22,093 nt of DNA from CAZECE01 sp964510525 (GCA_964510525.1 CAZECE010000092.1:1-22093), one strand, 5' to 3'. Positions 1 to 8,352 are shown, counted from the stretch's first letter. Program-made: numbers and translations. Notes: a model not told the origin generated them from the sequence alone.

Positions 1-1761
1 GGTAATGCTGGCTTTGTTGCTCATGATGTCGGCGGGCTTGCCATGAGCGACAACCTGACCACCGTGGACGCCAGCACCGGGGCCGATATCGAACACGTAG
101 TCAGCCTCGCGTATGGCCTCCTCATCGTGCTCGACCACAATGACTGTGTTGCCGAGGTCTCTTAAATTAATCAAGGTATTCAACAGGCGTTCATTGTCGC
201 GTTGATGCAAACCAATGGAGGGTTCATCTAACACATACATCACGCCCACTAAGCCGGCGCCAATCTGGCTGGCCAAACGAATGCGTTGCGCTTCACCGCC
301 TGACAGTGTGCCCGCTGTACGATCGAGAGACAAATACTCCAAGCCAACGTTCATCAAAAAGCTCAAGCGTGCATTAATTTCTTGCAGAATTTTGTCCGCG
401 ATTTCGAGTCGCTTGCCGGTAAAGTGAAAACTCTGCATCAGTTCTTGAGCCCCTTCAATCGAGAGCTCGGTGAGTTGCGGTAGGGTGGTTTCTTCGATTT
501 TAACGCACCGCGCATTGGCGTTCAGTCGGGTGCCATCGCAGCTTGGGCATGCGGATTCGGTGCGGTATTTGCCGAGGTCTTCTCGTAGGCTGTTTGAGTC
601 GGTTTCATAATACCGGCGTTGCATATTGGGTAAAATGCCCTCAAACGGGTGGTTGCGCTCGAAGGCTTTGCGCCGATCGTTGCGATACGAAAATTGAATG
701 CTTTCTTTACCACTGCCATTTAATACGATGTCTTGATATTTTGGTGGCAGATCACAAAAGGCAGTATTGAGACTGAAGTCGTAATGTTTGGCGAGCGCCT
801 CTAACGTTTGAAAGTAGTAGCCGTTATTGCGATCCCAGCCACGAATGGCGCCTTCGGCCAAACTTAAGTCGGCATCTCGCACCACTTTGTCGGCATCGAA
901 ATAGAAGTGTGATCCCAGTCCATCGCATTGCTGACAGGCGCCGGCCGGGTTATTAAAAGAGAAAATTCGAGGTTCCAGTTCGGTGAGACTGAAGTCGCAC
1001 TCAGGGCAGGCGTAGCGGGCGGACAATAATTGTTGCTTGTCTTCTGCGTCCATTTCGACGATGTACACCAATCCGTCGGATAAGCGCAATGCGGTTTCAA
1101 GGGATTCGGCAATGCGTAAGCTCAAGTCTTCGCGGACTTTAAAGCGGTCGATGATGGCATCGATGGTGTGTTTTTGGTTTTTATTCAGTTTAGGTGTGTC
1201 TTCTAAGTCGCAGATTTTGCCGTCGATGCGTGCGCGGATAAAACCTTGGGTCCGCAAGGTATCTAAAATGTTGTGATGCTCGCCTTTGCGATCGCGGATC
1301 ATCGGAGAGAGGATCATCAGCTTGGTGCCTTCGGGATAATTTAAAATCATATCCGTCATTTCGCTGATGGTTTTGGCTTCCAATGGGGTGGCGTGTGTTG
1401 GACAGTGTGGAATGCCTACGCGGGCAAACAACAACCTTAAATAGTCGTAAATCTCGGTGATGGTGCCGACGGTCGATCGTGGGTTGTGGGATGTGGATTT
1501 TTGTTCAATAGAGATCGCAGGAGAGAGACCTTCGATGTGGTCAACATCGGGTTTTTCCATCAAGGCCAAAAATTGACGTGCGTAGGCGGAAAGGGACTCC
1601 ACATAACGTCGTTGCCCTTCGGCATAGAGCGTATCGAAGGCTAATGAGGACTTGCCGGAACCGGAAAGGCCGGTGATCACAATGAGCTTGTCTCTGGGAA
1701 TAGACAGAGAAACGTTCTTTAAGTTGTGGGTCTTAGCCCCTTGAATGACGATGTTTTCCAT
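1..1761 (-). CDS. uvrA: UvrABC excision nuclease subunit A, partial (C-terminus beyond the left edge)
   Basis: UvrA is the damage-sensing ABC ATPase of nucleotide excision repair; it dimerises, finds distorted DNA and loads UvrB. The frame is open from the ATG at 1759-1761 to base 1, giving 587 codons, so about 350 residues of a family of about 940 are missing: the second ATPase half with its zinc finger and signature. What is present is collinear with E. coli UvrA. It has Walker A GLSGSGKSS at residues 31-39, the first zinc module with CPEC near 251 and CQQC near 278, CPSCDGTRL near 405, the ABC signature LSGGEAQRIRLA from 486, and Walker B ending LDEP near 512 followed by VVEHD. The gene is divergent from the MFS gene. 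I see no convincing LexA box in the 97-nt gap, although uvrA is SOS-controlled in E. coli. Confidence 0.97.
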   Translation of the reverse strand, partial: MENIVIQGAKTHNLKNVSLSIPRDKLIVITGLSGSGKSSLAFDTLYAEGQRRYVESLSAYARQFLALMEKPDVDHIEGLSPAISIEQKSTSHNPRSTVGTITEIYDYLRLLFARVGIPHCPTHATPLEAKTISEMTDMILNYPEGTKLMILSPMIRDRKGEHHNILDTLRTQGFIRARIDGKICDLEDTPKLNKNQKHTIDAIIDRFKVREDLSLRIAESLETALRLSDGLVYIVEMDAEDKQQLLSARYACPECDFSLTELEPRIFSFNNPAGACQQCDGLGSHFYFDADKVVRDADLSLAEGAIRGWDRNNGYYFQTLEALAKHYDFSLNTAFCDLPPKYQDIVLNGSGKESIQFSYRNDRRKAFERNHPFEGILPNMQRRYYETDSNSLREDLGKYRTESACPSCDGTRLNANARCVKIEETTLPQLTELSIEGAQELMQSFHFTGKRLEIADKILQEINARLSFLMNVGLEYLSLDRTAGTLSGGEAQRIRLASQIGAGLVGVMYVLDEPSIGLHQRDNERLLNTLINLRDLGNTVIVVEHDEEAIREADYVFDIGPGAGVHGGQVVAHGKPADIMSNKASIT

Positions 1762-1793
1762 GAAAATGAAGGTGTCCGCAGGCAAAAGCGAGC

Positions 1794-1799
1794 ATTATA
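1794..1799 (-). promoter_or_regulatory. Likely -10 box of the uvrA promoter
   Basis: On the minus strand this is a perfect TATAAT, about 33 nt upstream of the uvrA start codon. The best -35 candidate is TTGTAC, 20 nt further upstream (1820-1825), which is a longer spacer than ideal. The same bases read forward give TACAAT at 1821-1826, a possible -10 for the divergent MFS gene, so the two promoters may overlap. Confidence 0.5.
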
Positions 1800-1858
1800 T
1801 CGAATTCTGATTGGCTGGGGTACAATGCCTCTCTTTCCTGAATCGTGATCCTTTCTGA

Positions 1859-3109
1859 ATGAATTCAATTGAACGCAGAACCGCTTTAAGTGTGGCCAGT
1901 CTGATGGCGTTGCGGATGCTGGGCCTTTTTTTGTTGATCCCCGTGTTGCCCGTGTTGGCGCTTAAAGAGCCTGGTGCGACGCCAGCGTTGGTAGGCTTGG
2001 CGGTGGGCATTTACGGCCTGACACAAGCGGTGTTGCAGCTACCCTTTGGTTGGCTGTCCGATCGCTGGGGTCGTCATGCGTTGGTGGCGGTTGGGTTGTG
2101 CATGTTTGTGTTAGGCGGTGTTGTTGCGCATTTTAGCACCAGTATTTACGGCATTATTTTAGGGCGGGCGTTGCAAGGCGGGGGCGCTATTGCATCGGCC
2201 TTGATGGCCTTGTTGGCTGATGTCTCGCGTGAGGAGCAACGCTCGAAAGTCATGGCCATTGTCGGGATGAGCATTGGGGCGAGCTTTATGCTGGCTATTG
2301 TGATGGGGCCGGTGTTGGCGCAATGGTGGAATTTATCGCAGTTGTTTTTATTCACGGCTTGTGCAGGGTTGTTGGGATTAGCCGTTTTGTATTGGGCGGT
2401 ACCTAAACCCTCAGTTATTCAAGCGGCTGAGCCTGAAACTTCTGAGCCTGGAACCTATGAGAGAGGCGCCTTACAGTCGTTATCGACGATGCCGTTTCGT
2501 TTGGCCGCGAAGCAATGTTTATCGTCGCGGCCGCTGGTGATGCTGATGGGCTCTGTGTGTTTGTTGCATTTGTTGATTACGGCGGTGTTTGTGTTGTTTC
2601 CGACCTGGCTCGATCAGCAATACGGTTGGCCCTTGGAGAGCCATTGGAAAATTTATTTGCCGCTTATCTTTTTGGTTTTTCTGTTTGTGTTTCCGGTATT
2701 GGGCGTGGTTGAAAAATGCCGCATGCACCGAGGATTAATGGTGTTGGCGTTTACGGTGTTTGGGGTGTCAATTGGCAGCTTTGGAGTGGATGCTTTGGGA
2801 TTTTCGCAATTGTTATTTGGGTTTTTCTTGGTCTTTTTGGCGTTCAGCTTATTGGAAGCCGTGCTGCCGTCGTTGGTCAGTCGAGTGGTGCCGCCTAATA
2901 TTAAGGGTACAGCGCTGGGCTTGTTTTCTACGTCGCAATTTTTAGGGGCCTTTTTGGGTGGCAGCGTTGCAGGTTTAGCTTCTCAGTTTGATGCCCTAGG
3001 TGTGTTTTTTGCCATTGTGTTGGCTTGCTGTGTGCTGTGGGGGCTTGGGGTCTGGTTGGGGTTTCCCCAGGATGTTAAGGCTGTGTCCTTGGCGAATGTG
3101 GAGCGGTAA
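1859..3109 (+). CDS. MFS transporter, YajR-like
   Basis: A 416-residue inner-membrane major facilitator. The first half closely follows E. coli YajR: an SLMALRMLGLF start of TM1, GIYGLTQAVLQLPFG in TM2, the MFS motif A GWLSDRWGRH in loop 2-3, and GIILGRALQGGGAIASA in TM4. Hydrophobic segments fit 12 helices with a polar central loop near residues 185-215. E. coli YajR is about 454 residues with a C-terminal cytosolic ferredoxin-like (YAM) domain; this protein ends soon after the last helix, so that domain is absent. The substrate is unknown. An MFS gene between uvrA and ssb is the order I know from Pseudomonas. The central loop contains a 15-bp tandem duplication (2429-2458). Confidence 0.9.
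   Translation: MNSIERRTALSVASLMALRMLGLFLLIPVLPVLALKEPGATPALVGLAVGIYGLTQAVLQLPFGWLSDRWGRHALVAVGLCMFVLGGVVAHFSTSIYGIILGRALQGGGAIASALMALLADVSREEQRSKVMAIVGMSIGASFMLAIVMGPVLAQWWNLSQLFLFTACAGLLGLAVLYWAVPKPSVIQAAEPETSEPGTYERGALQSLSTMPFRLAAKQCLSSRPLVMLMGSVCLLHLLITAVFVLFPTWLDQQYGWPLESHWKIYLPLIFLVFLFVFPVLGVVEKCRMHRGLMVLAFTVFGVSIGSFGVDALGFSQLLFGFFLVFLAFSLLEAVLPSLVSRVVPPNIKGTALGLFSTSQFLGAFLGGSVAGLASQFDALGVFFAIVLACCVLWGLGVWLGFPQDVKAVSLANVER
2429..2458 (+). repeat. 15-bp tandem repeat, 2 copies, in the MFS central loop
   Basis: gagcctgaaacttct is followed directly by gagcctggaacctat, encoding EPETS-EPGTY in the central cytoplasmic loop. The copies match at 12 of 15 positions and keep the frame. Confidence 0.7.
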
Positions 3110-3114
3110 TGGTT

Positions 3115-3142
3115 TTGAGCGCCATCGGCTTCATGCTATAGT
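3115..3142 (+). promoter_or_regulatory. Likely sigma-70 promoter of ssb
   Basis: TTGAGC (3115-3120), a 16-nt spacer and TATAGT (3137-3142) lie 35 nt before the ssb start codon. No LexA-type CTG-N10-CAG palindrome is apparent. Confidence 0.6.
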
Positions 3143-3176
3143 GCCGAAAATTTTGTCTTGGTGTTGAGGTGTTGTT

Positions 3177-3707
3177 ATGGCCAGAGGGATTAATAAAGTT
3201 ATCTTAGTTGGAAATATTGGGCAGGATCCAGAGGTGCGTTTTATGCCAAGTGGCGGGGCGGTGTGTAACCTCTCGCTGGCAACCTCTGATTCTTGGAAAG
3301 ACAAGCAAACCGGTCAAATGCAAGACCGTACTGAGTGGCATCGGTTGGTGTTTTTTAACCGGTTGGCGGAAATTGTGGGCCAGTATTTGCGCAAAGGCAG
3401 TAAGATTTACGCTGAAGGCAGTCTCAGAACGCGTAAATGGCAAGATCAGCAAGGTCAAGAACGAACCACGGTCGAAATAGTGGTCAGTGACATGCAAATG
3501 TTGGATGGCCGTGGTCAAATGGGGGATGCGCCTGCAGGTGGGGATGGGTATCAAAATTACTCGAATAACCCATCGTCTCAATCTATGTCGGGATCAAATA
3601 ACGTGGCCCCAGCGTCTTCGCCCTCAGGTGGTTTTAGCGGTGCGCCTCAAGCGCCAGCTGCTGCTGAACCAGCTTTGACCGATTTTGATGATGATATTCC
3701 GTTTTAA
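3177..3707 (+). CDS. ssb: Single-stranded DNA-binding protein
   Basis: SSB coats single-stranded DNA in replication, recombination and repair and recruits partner proteins through its acidic tip. The product is 176 residues, close to the usual 165-180. Residues 1-110 form the OB fold, starting MARGINKVILVGNIGQDPEVR with the family's TEWHRLVFFNRLAEI and KGSKIYAEGSLRTRKW. Residues 113-165 are a G/S/N/P/Q-rich flexible linker. The tail ends DFDDDIPF, the conserved partner-binding tip. GAGG sits 7 nt before the ATG. The stop codon overlaps the stop of the convergent 141-residue gene by 3 nt, so there is no spacer or separate terminator between them. Confidence 0.98.
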   Translation: MARGINKVILVGNIGQDPEVRFMPSGGAVCNLSLATSDSWKDKQTGQMQDRTEWHRLVFFNRLAEIVGQYLRKGSKIYAEGSLRTRKWQDQQGQERTTVEIVVSDMQMLDGRGQMGDAPAGGDGYQNYSNNPSSQSMSGSNNVAPASSPSGGFSGAPQAPAAAEPALTDFDDDIPF

Positions 3708-4129
3708 GTTGATTGACTGCACACAAAACTTCGTGCTTCTTCTGTTAACGTCTTGCGAAGCTCGGCTTCTATCTTGGGTAAATAGTCACTAATAATGGCG
3801 TCGACATGTTGTTGGATCTGACCATCCAGCTGTTGCAGGCGCTTAATGTTGAGTTTGGCTTTGCCGGTTAATGGCTTCAGCATCGATGACTCTTTGACCT
3901 TTTTTTGCATTTTGTTGGACAGTAGGTTTTGCTGCTTTAAATATTGATCCGCTAATTTTTTTTGCGTGCCTAAGCTGGCTGATTGAATGGCAATGAGTTC
4001 TGCTTGAGGTTGTTCAGCTATAGTTTGTTCTGCAGTTTGTTTAGCATGAGTGTTTAGCGTAGGGATGAGCAAGTTGATTTGATCAGCGAACTGCTCTTGG
4101 GACTGTTCTTGAGTTTGTGCTTGCATCAT
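3704..4129 (-). CDS. Unrecognised Q/K-rich, mostly helical protein
   Basis: A 141-residue ORF that I do not recognise. It starts MMQAQTQEQSQEQFADQINLL, is rich in Gln, Lys, Ala, Leu and Glu, has no signal peptide or membrane segment, and looks largely alpha-helical, perhaps coiled-coil, with a basic middle. I chose the ATG at 4127-4129 because AGAGG lies 8 nt upstream; a GTG at 4157-4159 would add 10 residues but has no ribosome site. The gene runs in the pepA direction, on the far side of a hairpin, where many gammaproteobacteria have holC (DNA polymerase III chi). The sequence shows no resemblance to HolC that I can see. It may be a lineage-specific protein. Confidence 0.6.
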   Translation of the reverse strand: MMQAQTQEQSQEQFADQINLLIPTLNTHAKQTAEQTIAEQPQAELIAIQSASLGTQKKLADQYLKQQNLLSNKMQKKVKESSMLKPLTGKAKLNIKRLQQLDGQIQQHVDAIISDYLPKIEAELRKTLTEEARSFVCSQST

Positions 4130-4216
4130 TAGAATGGCCTCTGGTTGCTTTGACGTCACTTTTGGTGCGATTTAAAGTACTGAAATTCATTCTAAGGATC
4201 TGATGGATGAAAAGGA

Positions 4217-4254
4217 ACCACCCCGGATTCGCGCATGTGCTTCCTCGGGGTGGT
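4217..4254 (-). terminator. Hairpin downstream of pepA, probable terminator
   Basis: ACCACCCCG (4217-4225) pairs perfectly with CGGGGTGGT (4246-4254): a 9-bp GC-rich stem around a 20-nt loop that holds a smaller near-palindrome, gcgcatgtgc. On the minus strand the stem is followed by TCCTTTT, a modest T tract. It lies 43 nt past the pepA stop. The large loop and weak tail make this less certain than a textbook terminator. Confidence 0.5.
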
Positions 4255-4296
4255 GTTTGATGGGTTTGTAAGTTTGCGTAAGGATTGTAAGCGCTG

Positions 4297-5784
4297 TTAC
4301 TTGCCTGCTTGCTCTCTAAGGTACTGACATAGCAAGGGTACTGGGCGTCCGGATGCTTGTTTTTTTTGCCACGCCGTGCCGGCAATATCCAAATGTGCCC
4401 AAGCGTATTTTTTTGTAAATTTTGATAAAAATGCCGCTGCCGTGATGGTTCCGGCGCCACCGACGCCGATATTCGCCATATCGGCCACTTCGCTGTCGAT
4501 TTGAGCTTCGTAATCTTTGTTTAAGGGCAGCTGCCAGCAATCATCGTTCGCATGCTCGCCGGCTGTTTTTAACTTGTCGATGAGGTCTTGGTTGTTGCCA
4601 AGAACGGCAGACTGATGATGACCCAGGGCAACAATGCAAGCGCCCGTGAGAGTGGCCATATCGATCACGGCTTTGGGTTTGAATTTTTCGACGTAGGTGA
4701 GGGTGTCGCAGAGCACGAGGCGGCCTTCGGCGTCAGTGTTCAGGATTTCAACGGTTTGGCCGGACAAGGTTTTGACAATGTCGCCCGGCCGGGTCGCTTT
4801 CCCTGATGGCATGTTTTCAGCGGCCGCAATCACACCAATTACATTGATGGGCAGCTTGAGAGCGGCGACTGCCTGCATAACGCCAAAAACCGTGGCTGCG
4901 CCACACATATCAAACTTCATTTCGTCCATTTTGGCGCTGGGCTTGATGGATATCCCGCCGCTGTCGAAGGTGATGCCCTTACCGACGAGCACAATAGGGT
5001 CTTTGTTGGTTTTAGCGCCTTTGTGAGACAGGGTGATCATTTGGCCCGTTTGGTCGCTGCCTTTAGAGACGGCGACGAAGGCGTTTGCGCCCATTTTGGC
5101 CAGTTGAGTTTCGTTGATAACGGTGCAGGATAGGCTGCTGTGTTTACGAGCCAGTGCGCGTGCTTGTTGAACTAAGTAGTTGGGGGTGCAAATATTGCCA
5201 GGCATGTTGCCAAGATCTTGTGTCAGCTGCATGCCACTGCTGACGCCTTGCGCGTATTTAAGCGCGGCTCGGGTTTTACTCAGCGGTTGTTGGCTCATCA
5301 GGGTGAGGCGAGTCTTGGTTTTGGGGCTGGGTTTTGATTGGGTTTTGAATCGGTCGAATTTATAGTGTTTTTGCAGCAAAATACGGGAGGCAGACTCAAG
5401 GCCTTGCTTTGTTAAGGGGAGGTCGTCTATCAGAAGATGCGCTTGGTCCAAGTGTAAGCTTGAAATTAAGTCATCGACTTTGTTTAAGAGCTTTTGTAAG
5501 TCTCTTGGTGAAATATGTTTGGTTTTATCCTTGCCGTATTCAGAGCCGTAACTGACAATCAGCAGTTGGTCGGCTTGAATTTGATTGGGTTGTTGAAGAA
5601 GTGTCCAGGCGGCCAGTGTGTCGGGCAAATCGATTTGAGTCAGGTGACGTTTAAGTTGATTTTTGGTGGCTTTATTTAAAGCGTTGCCTTGAGATCCCAG
5701 CTTTCGTTCTGACCCAACAAACACGATCATGCAAGGCGTTTTGGTCGTTGTAATGGGGCTGTCTTTAATGCTGAGCTGTATCAT
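4297..5784 (-). CDS. pepA: Cytosolic leucyl aminopeptidase (M17), PepA
   Basis: A dimetal M17 aminopeptidase that removes N-terminal residues from peptides; in E. coli PepA also acts as a DNA-binding Xer accessory factor and carAB regulator. The product is 495 residues (E. coli about 503). The C-terminal catalytic domain has VGKGITFDSGG with the metal-binding Lys/Asp near residue 268, KFDMCGAA, and the family signature NTDAEGRL from 349. The N-terminal domain (1-170) is more diverged, as usual. I chose the ATG at 5782-5784 because GGAGG lies 4 nt upstream. The reading frame continues upstream to about 6015, but that part overlaps lptF and has no PepA similarity. The gene is divergent from lptF, the usual arrangement in gammaproteobacteria. 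Confidence 0.97.
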   Translation of the reverse strand: MIQLSIKDSPITTTKTPCMIVFVGSERKLGSQGNALNKATKNQLKRHLTQIDLPDTLAAWTLLQQPNQIQADQLLIVSYGSEYGKDKTKHISPRDLQKLLNKVDDLISSLHLDQAHLLIDDLPLTKQGLESASRILLQKHYKFDRFKTQSKPSPKTKTRLTLMSQQPLSKTRAALKYAQGVSSGMQLTQDLGNMPGNICTPNYLVQQARALARKHSSLSCTVINETQLAKMGANAFVAVSKGSDQTGQMITLSHKGAKTNKDPIVLVGKGITFDSGGISIKPSAKMDEMKFDMCGAATVFGVMQAVAALKLPINVIGVIAAAENMPSGKATRPGDIVKTLSGQTVEILNTDAEGRLVLCDTLTYVEKFKPKAVIDMATLTGACIVALGHHQSAVLGNNQDLIDKLKTAGEHANDDCWQLPLNKDYEAQIDSEVADMANIGVGGAGTITAAAFLSKFTKKYAWAHLDIAGTAWQKKQASGRPVPLLCQYLREQAGK

Positions 5785-5911
5785 AAAGCCTCCGATAGGC
5801 AGTGGCGTTGGTGTGAGTGTGAAAAGATAAAAATAATCGATAAGTAAAAGGGGCTTATTGGAAATTTGCAAGCTTTTTGCTGTTTTTAGGAAAGAGGTTA
5901 GGTAATTCAAG

Positions 5912-6991
5912 GTGATTATATATCGGTATTTGTCTCGGCAACTGTTTGTCACCACGCTGACGGTGAGTTTTGTGTTGGTGTTTATTTTGGTCGGCGGGCG
6001 ATTTTTAAAATACATGGAGGAAGCCGCCGAAGGTCGTATTGCTGGCGACGTGTTGCTGGGGATTATGTTGTTTCGTTTGCCAAACTTTTTGGAAATGATT
6101 TTACCCTTGGGGCTTTTTTTGGGTATTTTGTTGGCGTACGGGCGACTCTATACAGACAATGAAATGTCGATTTTGCAGACGGCGGGCTTGGGAAATCGGC
6201 AGCTTTTAACCCTGACCTTACCTCCAGTGGTGTGCATGATGGTGGTGGTGGGGGTGTTAAGTTTGGGTCTGGGCCCTTGGGGTATGTATCACTCAGAGCG
6301 TATTTTAGCGGAGCAAAAAAGTCAGTCAGGGTTGAATACGCTGACGCCGGGTCGGTTTCATGGTGCCCGTTATCAAGATTACGTTATTTACGTTGAAAGT
6401 ATTGATGATGAGGCGGAAGCGTTGCAAAACGTTTATATGGTTCAGCAGCTGCCGGAGTCTGTTGTGGTGGTCTCGGCCGACCGGGGGCATGTGGTGTACG
6501 ATGAAAAGCAAGGGCGACGTTTATTGGAGTTGGCTGATGGTCGGCGTTATGAAGGCGGCGCGGGCCAGGGTGATTTCACTGTTATGGATTATGCAACGTA
6601 CCAAATGAAGTTGGATGATAGCGCTGAGGCTATTGAAATCGATGAGCTCAAAGCGGTCAGTTCGCGGGAGTTATCAAGGCGCGATGATTTGGCTTCAACC
6701 GTGGAGTTGCAGTGGCGATGGTCGTTACCGTTGTTAGTGCCGATCATTGCGTGTATTGCGATTCCGCTCAGTCGGGTCAGCCCCAGGCAGGGGCGCTATG
6801 CTCATATTTTCCCTTCCATACTGATTTATTTGGCGTACTTGTCGGTATTGAGTGGCACCAAAGGCGCTGTTGAATCGGGCAAAATTCCTCAGGCGTATGG
6901 CCTGTGGTGGGTTCATGGTTTATTTGTGGTTGTGGCCGCGTTACTGTTTTCTGGGGAGTGGTTACGGCGGGTGCGGCTAAAGCAGCGTTGA
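5912..6991 (+). CDS. lptF: LPS export ABC transporter permease LptF
   Basis: LptF is one of two permeases of the LptB2FG complex that extracts lipopolysaccharide from the inner membrane and pushes it onto the LptC/A/D bridge. The product is 359 residues (usual about 360). It starts MIIYRYLSRQLFVTTL, has helices at about 12-32, 50-75 and 97-120, a periplasmic jellyroll of about 125-265 (TPGRFHGARYQDYVIYVES), then three helices from about 270 to 350 with LPLLVPIIACIAIPLSRVSPRQGRY in the fifth segment region. The start is GTG with only a short TAGGT upstream. Normally lptG follows within a few bases; here hemL lies convergent, overlapping the end of lptF by 15 nt, so the partner permease must be elsewhere. 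Confidence 0.95.
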   Translation: MIIYRYLSRQLFVTTLTVSFVLVFILVGGRFLKYMEEAAEGRIAGDVLLGIMLFRLPNFLEMILPLGLFLGILLAYGRLYTDNEMSILQTAGLGNRQLLTLTLPPVVCMMVVVGVLSLGLGPWGMYHSERILAEQKSQSGLNTLTPGRFHGARYQDYVIYVESIDDEAEALQNVYMVQQLPESVVVVSADRGHVVYDEKQGRRLLELADGRRYEGGAGQGDFTVMDYATYQMKLDDSAEAIEIDELKAVSSRELSRRDDLASTVELQWRWSLPLLVPIIACIAIPLSRVSPRQGRYAHIFPSILIYLAYLSVLSGTKGAVESGKIPQAYGLWWVHGLFVVVAALLFSGEWLRRVRLKQR

Positions 6992-8323
6992 AAAAACTTG
7001 CTCCGCAGCAATCAGCGTTGTTTCGATGATGTCTGGGCTATGGGCCAGCGACATAAAGCCGGCTTCATAAGCTGAAGGCGCCATATAAATCCCCGCTTCC
7101 AGCATGCCGTGAAAGAATTGCTTGAAACGGTTTAAATCACAACCCATGACATCCGAAAACGAGTTTATTGATGTTTGTTCGGTAAAGAATAGGCCGAACA
7201 TGGTGCCGGCTTGTTGTGTGGTAAACGGAATGCCGTTTTTATTGGCTGCGGCCTGTAGTCCCTCTAGCAATTGAGTGGTGGCGCTGACAATGCTGTCGAA
7301 TACTCCGGGTTGGCACAGCTCGGTGAGGGTGGTGAGCCCTGCGGTGGTGGCTATGGGGTTTCCGGATAAGGTGCCGGCTTGGTAGACGGGTCCATTGGGA
7401 GCAAAGTGTTCCATGAGCTTTGCTGAGCCGCCAATGGCACCCATGGGCATACCACCGCCAATGACTTTACCCAGCGTGGTCAGGTCGGGGGTGACATCAA
7501 ATAATCCTTGAGCGCATTGCAAATCCACTCGAAAGCCGGTCATGACTTCGTCAAAAATCAGCAAGCTATCATGCTCGGTGCAGCAGTGCCTGAGGGTTTG
7601 GAGAAATTCTGGTGTGGGTAACACCAGGTTCATATTGCCGGCAACGGGTTCCACGATGATGCACGCAATATCGGCGCCGTGTTTTTCGAAGCAGGCTTTG
7701 ACGGCTTCGGCGTCGTTGTACGTTAATGTGAGGGTGTGCTCCGCGGCGCTGGGCAAGATGCCGGGGGATGTGGGGACGCCTAGGGTCAATGCGCCGGAGC
7801 CGGCTTTGACGAGTAAGCTGTCAACGTGGCCGTGGTAGCAGCCTTCGAACTTGATGATTTTGTCGCGACCGGTAATGCCGCGGGCTAAGCGAACCGCTGA
7901 CATGGTCGCTTCGGTGCCCGAGCTGACCATGCGGACTTGCTCGATGCCAGGGACTTGTTTCGCTAATAATTTGGCGAGTTGGGTTTCCAATGTGGTGGGT
8001 GCGCCAAAGCTGAGGCCTTTGGTCGCGGCTTGCTGGACGGCGGATATGACTTTGGGGTGCGCATGACCCAAGACCATGGGGCCCCAGCTCATGACGTAAT
8101 CAATGTAGCGTTTGCCAGCGGCATCTTGAAGGAATGCCCCTTCGGCTCGATCGACAAAAACAGGGGTTCCGCCCACGCCTTTAAACGCACGTACGGGTGA
8201 ATTAACACCTCCCGGGATAACGGTTTGGGCTTCTTCAAACAGAGCTTCATTTAATAGGGAATCATTTGCATGAGCGTCGTTTAATTGAGAGTTACTTAAT
8301 TGAGAGTCATTTAATGTTGGCAT
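6977..8323 (-). CDS. hemL: Glutamate-1-semialdehyde 2,1-aminomutase
   Basis: HemL is the PLP enzyme that turns glutamate-1-semialdehyde into 5-aminolevulinate in the C5 heme pathway. The product is 448 residues against 426 in E. coli. IPGGVNSPVRAFKGVGGTP, SWGPMVLGHAHP, SSGTEATMSA, FEGCYHGH, DEVMTGFRV and LGKVIGGGMPMGA are all present; Lys286 is the expected PLP lysine (E. coli Lys265). The 21 extra residues are all N-terminal and consist of pentapeptide-like repeats (see the repeat entry). No in-frame ATG exists between this start and the conserved core. The ribosome site is weak (AGGA about 12 nt upstream). It is the last gene of the hemJ-thiD-thiE-hemL run, 29 nt after thiE, and overlaps the end of lptF. 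Confidence 0.97.
   Translation of the reverse strand: MPTLNDSQLSNSQLNDAHANDSLLNEALFEEAQTVIPGGVNSPVRAFKGVGGTPVFVDRAEGAFLQDAAGKRYIDYVMSWGPMVLGHAHPKVISAVQQAATKGLSFGAPTTLETQLAKLLAKQVPGIEQVRMVSSGTEATMSAVRLARGITGRDKIIKFEGCYHGHVDSLLVKAGSGALTLGVPTSPGILPSAAEHTLTLTYNDAEAVKACFEKHGADIACIIVEPVAGNMNLVLPTPEFLQTLRHCCTEHDSLLIFDEVMTGFRVDLQCAQGLFDVTPDLTTLGKVIGGGMPMGAIGGSAKLMEHFAPNGPVYQAGTLSGNPIATTAGLTTLTELCQPGVFDSIVSATTQLLEGLQAAANKNGIPFTTQQAGTMFGLFFTEQTSINSFSDVMGCDLNRFKQFFHGMLEAGIYMAPSAYEAGFMSLAHSPDIIETTLIAAEQVFSTLL
8240..8314 (-). repeat. 15-bp degenerate tandem repeat, 5 units, at the hemL N-terminus
   Basis: Codons 4-28 of hemL read LNDSQ-LSNSQ-LNDAH-ANDSL-LNEAL. The DNA unit is close to TTAAATGACTCTCAA; the first two units differ at only two positions and the later ones are more diverged. 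It accounts for the whole extra N-terminus of this HemL. Confidence 0.75.
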
Positions 8324-8352
8324 GTCAGTTCGGTTTCCTGAGGTTTTTTAAT

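Noticed and set aside
4083..4460. A 125-codon minus-strand ORF crossing the pepA end
   Set aside because: It is out of frame with pepA, crosses the hairpin and overlaps the start of the better-supported 141-residue gene; no recognisable protein features.
5785..6015. Upstream extension of the pepA frame, adding 77 residues
   Set aside because: It overlaps lptF on the other strand, has no PepA similarity, and a strong ribosome site marks the start at 5784.
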